Positions 63,145 to 64,000 of a DNA stretch of 64,000 nucleotides are shown here, piece by piece. The translations under genes were made by a program, and so were the position numbers. Each line of letters starts with the position of its first letter. Positions within the stretch are counted from its first letter, which is position 1. The DNA is taken from positions 2,728,001 through 2,792,000 of the forward strand of contig NC_008571.1 in assembly GCF_000060345.1 (NCBI RefSeq), given 5' to 3'. Under the pieces are notes generated by a model. The model saw only the letters and a program-made list of their open reading frames with translations. It made no database searches and had not been told where the DNA came from. The stretch comes from Christiangramia forsetii KT0803. GTDB lineage: Bacteria; Bacteroidota; Bacteroidia; Flavobacteriales; Flavobacteriaceae.

Positions 63145-63238
63145 CGTCACGCTGAACTTTTTTCAGCGTCTCTTGAGATTCTGAGACAAGTTCAGAATGA
63201 TGAAAAAATATGCTTCGGGCTTCGCGCTCGCAATGACA
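63145..63238. repeat. Flavobacterial dispersed intergenic repeat, copy C
   Basis: Begins CGTCACGCTGAAC, has CAGCGTCTCTTGAGATTCTG and CAAGTTCAGAATGATGA in the middle and ends GCTCGCAATGACA. Outer GTCA/TGAC ends are inverted. It lies in the trpB-trpA spacer without breaking either gene. Confidence 0.55.
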
Positions 63239-63251
63239 GAAAAAGTAGAAA

Positions 63252-64000
63252 ATGAACAGAATTAATCAAAAATTGCAGGAAGACCATAAACTGCTCTCAA
63301 TATATTTTACTGCCGGGTATCCTGATTTTGAGGATACTGAAAAGATCATTGTAGATCTGGAAAAAAGTGGAGTCGATTTTATTGAAATCGGACTTCCTTT
63401 TAGCGATCCGCTGGCAGATGGACCAACCATTCAGAAAAGTTCTACCAAAGCGCTCAAAAATGGAATGACGACCTCAAAATTATTTGAGCAACTAAAAGGT
63501 ATTAGGAATAAGGTTGAAATTCCACTTATTATTATGGGCTATTTTAATCCTATTTTGCAATATGGAGTGGAGGATTTCTGTAAAAAATGCCAGGAAACGG
63601 GAATTGATGGACTCATTATCCCAGATCTTCCGGTAGACGTTTATCATGAAAAATATCAGGAGTTATTTGAACAATATGGTTTAAGAAATATCTTTTTAAT
63701 TACTCCCCAAACTTCAGACGAACGTATTCATTTTATAGATTCAGTATCCAACGGATTCATTTATATGGTAAGTAGTGCGAGTGTGACCGGTTCCACAAGT
63801 GGATTTGGTGAAGATACCAGAGCATATTTTAAAAGAGTAAATGATCTTCAGCTTAAAAATCCTCAAATTGTAGGCTTTGGAATAAAAGATAACGAAACCT
63901 TTAATCAGGCTACTGAATATGCAAAAGGAGCCATTATTGGTAGTGCTTTTATTAAGCACATAAATGAAAATGGAACTTCAAACGTTGGTTCATTTGTGAA
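63252..64000 (+). CDS. trpA: Tryptophan synthase alpha chain, partial
   Basis: ATG at 63252 opens a frame that runs to the window end, about 249 codons, so only a few C-terminal residues are missing. Motifs: YFTAGYPDFEDTEKII, the catalytic Glu in IEIGLPFSDPLADGP, PLIIMGYFNPILQYG, the second catalytic Asp in GLIIPDLPVD, and VSSASVTGSTSGF. It cleaves indole-3-glycerol phosphate and passes indole to TrpB. It completes the pathway. Confidence 0.96.
   Translation, partial: MNRINQKLQEDHKLLSIYFTAGYPDFEDTEKIIVDLEKSGVDFIEIGLPFSDPLADGPTIQKSSTKALKNGMTTSKLFEQLKGIRNKVEIPLIIMGYFNPILQYGVEDFCKKCQETGIDGLIIPDLPVDVYHEKYQELFEQYGLRNIFLITPQTSDERIHFIDSVSNGFIYMVSSASVTGSTSGFGEDTRAYFKRVNDLQLKNPQIVGFGIKDNETFNQATEYAKGAIIGSAFIKHINENGTSNVGSFV

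Overview
The window reads as chromosomal DNA of a marine-type flavobacterium (Bacteroidota, Flavobacteriaceae; Gramella/Christiangramella, Zunongwangia or Salegentibacter-like, inferred from gene content and not from a search). Supporting signs are AT-rich DNA, lipoproteins with Bacteroidota-style lipoboxes, promoters of the form TTTG-N19-TAnnTTTG (clearest before trp), TPR-linked histidine kinases, a CarboxypepD_reg-like/vWA protein, and a trpEGDCFBA operon. No rRNA, tRNA, CRISPR array or complete insertion sequence was seen.

Region 1 (1-34.1 kb) is rich in signalling genes. There are four two-component systems. Three use kinases with predicted periplasmic TPR domains (1700-4296, 17547-19930, 31217-33849). 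One is a Reg_prop/Y_Y_Y LytS-type kinase with a LytTR regulator (8431-12139). Three tiny unlisted ORFs lie beside the TPR systems: a 56-residue lipoprotein (1476-1646), a 42-residue charged protein (20141-20269) and a 40-residue exported peptide (33982-34104). Between these loci lies much decayed DNA: two broken copies of the response regulator of the first system, two remnants of a DUF808 3' end whose intact copy is at 36 kb, and a truncated outer-membrane receptor.

Region 2 (20.8-30.7 kb) is a membrane-stress module: a small YbjN-like protein, PspA/IM30, a YqiJ/NfeD-like membrane protein, a flotillin and a 1625-residue AAA ATPase of the kind annotated 'DNA repair ATPase'. Diverging from it is an XRE regulator with an S24-like sensor domain that seems to lack the catalytic dyad. 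The spacer between them carries a perfect 14-bp palindrome and inverted TGCTAATA boxes. This is the strongest candidate for a little-described system.

Region 3 (34.1-57.1 kb) is mostly household and envelope functions: an MFS transporter, DUF808, MscS, an SGNH hydrolase, a KatE-type catalase, a vWA protein, an exonuclease/GIY-YIG protein (with a decayed partial copy 1.5 kb downstream), a GIN-domain protein, a DbpA-like helicase, RlmF, a membrane protein with a C-terminal HTH, an alanine/glycine:cation symporter, HD and rhodanese proteins, and a MarR-nitroreductase-YceI cluster.

Region 4 (57.1-64 kb) is the tryptophan operon trpEGDCFBA (trpA runs off the window). It is preceded by a near-ideal promoter, a Trp-Trp-Trp leader peptide that may be leaderless, and an intrinsic terminator, so control by transcription attenuation is likely.
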